A DNA stretch of 64,000 nucleotides from Hansfordia pulvinata (lineage: Eukaryota; Ascomycota; Sordariomycetes; Xylariales). Under the pieces are notes generated by a model that saw only the letters and a list, made by a program, of their open reading frames with translations, was not told the origin of the DNA and searched no databases. The DNA is taken from NCBI GenBank assembly GCA_006538405.1, contig BJKQ01000038.1, positions 25,115 through 89,114 on the forward strand, in the 5' to 3' direction. The translations under genes were made by a program, and so were the position numbers. Shown piece by piece: positions 62,441 through 64,000 of the stretch (position 1 is its first letter; each line of letters begins with the position of its first letter).

Positions 62441-63936
62441 TACAGTTTAAAGAACTTTACATAATCTATTTATAATATTATAACGGTATCTCTATTAACT
62501 TTATATAGCTTATCTTTTTACAACATAAGGCCGTAACGTACGCTTAATTAACCTTATAATAACACCCGATTTCATACGTATGCCTTAATTTAAGCTTATT
62601 CACGTTCTTAATTATCGATATAACACTTATACTTATCCTTTACATCGTACTCGTAATAATTATTTAAGGCTTATCGATAAAGATCGTATCCTTACGATTA
62701 TTATTATAACGTATAATATAACGACCTTTTTATTATTAAAGCACTCCTTATATAATAGTTACATTAATCGCCGTTAATTTTATAAGCTGGCCTTTTTTTT
62801 TTAAAGAGGTAACGAAGCGTAAGTCCGATCCTTATATTAAATATATTTATAAACATGGTTAAGGTATATTTATATAAGTTACGGTCAGCGCGGAAATTCA
62901 GGTTAATAAAAGCACGCTTTTATACATTAAAGGTTAAAAAAGAACCTTAATTATTTTATTATTTTAAAGACTTCTTTAAGCTGATTCACCGTTATATTAA
63001 CTTATATATTTAGTTTAATATCGGGTTAAGTTTAAGCTTAAGTTAATAGTAAATACATATACTTATACCCTTTATAAGATGTTACTTATATTTAATGTTT
63101 AACGTACTTTATAATAATAAGATAATAAACCCTTTACTTCACTTATAAAATTTAACTTAAAACTATACCTTAATATAATAAAACCCTTATTTAACTTATA
63201 TGGATTAATTAAATAATATAATAACGTTATAAATTCGTTTATAACCTATATTAACGTAGTAAAACTATTGTTTAACTTATAAAACTTAACACGTACTCGA
63301 TATTTAAATTATATTCACCGACCCTTTCATAACTTACGATACACGGTTTTAAAAGGCGTGGTAAACCCTTGTAAGGATAAAACCTATATTAAACTTTATA
63401 AAGGTTTATAACGGTTATAAATAAAGTAAAAAGATAAAGATAAGTATAATAATAAAATTCTTAATAAAGAACAATCCTCGCCTTGAATTCTTTAACGTAT
63501 TTCTGTTAACCTTTTATTTACGGATTTAGATTGTAACCTTTAAGAAGCTCGTTTTAACCGGGTTAGCTAAATACAATTTATGTTAAAAGCTCGGTCCTTA
63601 AATACGTTAATTACGCTTATTAAAGCCGCGTAAGATTAAACGAGCGCTTACGCATCGCGGTATATAATTATTAAGGATCTTTTACGTCACCGAGACGGTT
63701 ATTAATTAAGATAAAAGCGCCTGCTTATCAGGCTTTAATAAGCCCTTATAAAACCTTAATATTATTAACCGTATTTATATAAACTCCGTAGAAAAGGGAA
63801 GCACTCTCGTTAATCATATAAGCAGTAAGCTTAATAATGTGTTATTACTTTAACTTTTTATTATTAGTTTTGTTCTGTTTTAAGACTTAATTTAAGTAAT
63901 CTATATAAACGTATTAAGCGATATAAATACCGTAGC
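62440..63936. repeat. Subtelomeric AT-rich, RIP-mutated sequence
   Basis: A/T-rich with TpA excess and no gene. Contains copy 3 of the dispersed repeat at about 63,400. It runs right up to the telomere repeat. Confidence 0.75.
63400..63462 (+). repeat. Dispersed repeat, copy 3 (truncated)
   Basis: AAAGGTTTATAACGGTTATA and AAGTATAATAATAAAATTCT match copies 1 and 2; similarity is lost after about 63,462. Confidence 0.7.
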
Positions 63937-64000
63937 TTAGGGTTAGCTTAGGGTTAGGGTTAGGGTTAGGGTTAGGGTTAGGGTTAGGGTTAGGGTTAGG
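63937..64000 (+). repeat. Telomere (TTAGGG)n
   Basis: Perfect TTAGGG units from 63,948 to the window end, preceded by one variant TTAGGGTTAGC unit at 63,937-63,947. The G-rich strand runs 5'-3' toward the right end, as expected at a right chromosome end. Confidence 0.98.

Overview
The window is a chromosome end of a filamentous ascomycete (Pezizomycotina). The last 53 bases are perfect TTAGGG telomere repeats. Most of the sequence is very AT-rich, full of TpA and poor in CpA/TpG, which is the signature of repeat-induced point mutation (RIP). Telomeric repeat, RIP and short GT-AG introns fit this group; the species cannot be read from the sequence. Left is centromere-proximal and right is the telomere.

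Layout. 1-2,600: partly RIP-mutated sequence with a decayed coding relic. 2,600-4,860: AT block. 4,860-9,370: GC-balanced island with only fragmentary reading frames. 9,370-11,370: AT block with a TG microsatellite. 11,370-15,660: island with the best protein gene of the window, a two-exon single-pass membrane protein on the minus strand (12,200-14,550), and a purine-rich charged-repeat ORF. 15,660-19,830: AT block. 19,830-23,460: island without a convincing gene. 23,461-31,255: a RIP-destroyed LTR retrotransposon with two 265-bp LTRs. 31,256-36,140: island with a broken but nearly full-length homologue of the second-largest RNA polymerase subunit (RPB2 family), too divergent to be the host's own and most like a DNA-virus enzyme. 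36,140-55,100: a long AT block interrupted by a short sharply bounded GC-rich ORF (50,163-50,444) and a 26-bp minisatellite. 55,100-58,290: island with a possible membrane-protein exon. 58,290-59,690: RIP-affected block. 59,690-62,400: island with a candidate secreted protein about 2.6 kb from the telomere. 62,440-63,936: subtelomeric AT sequence, then telomere.

How it fits together: this is a gene-poor, compartmentalised subtelomere. Ordinary genes are almost absent. What survives is what such regions often hold: RIP-killed transposons, an endogenised virus-like polymerase gene, unique lineage-specific proteins, minisatellites and a secreted-protein candidate. The most unusual item is the RPB2 relic. 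Its reading frame is broken mainly by TAG/TAA codons in DNA that is otherwise rich in ATG, CTG and CAN codons, and all six frame changes I could place have the same sign. No tRNA or rRNA gene was recognised.
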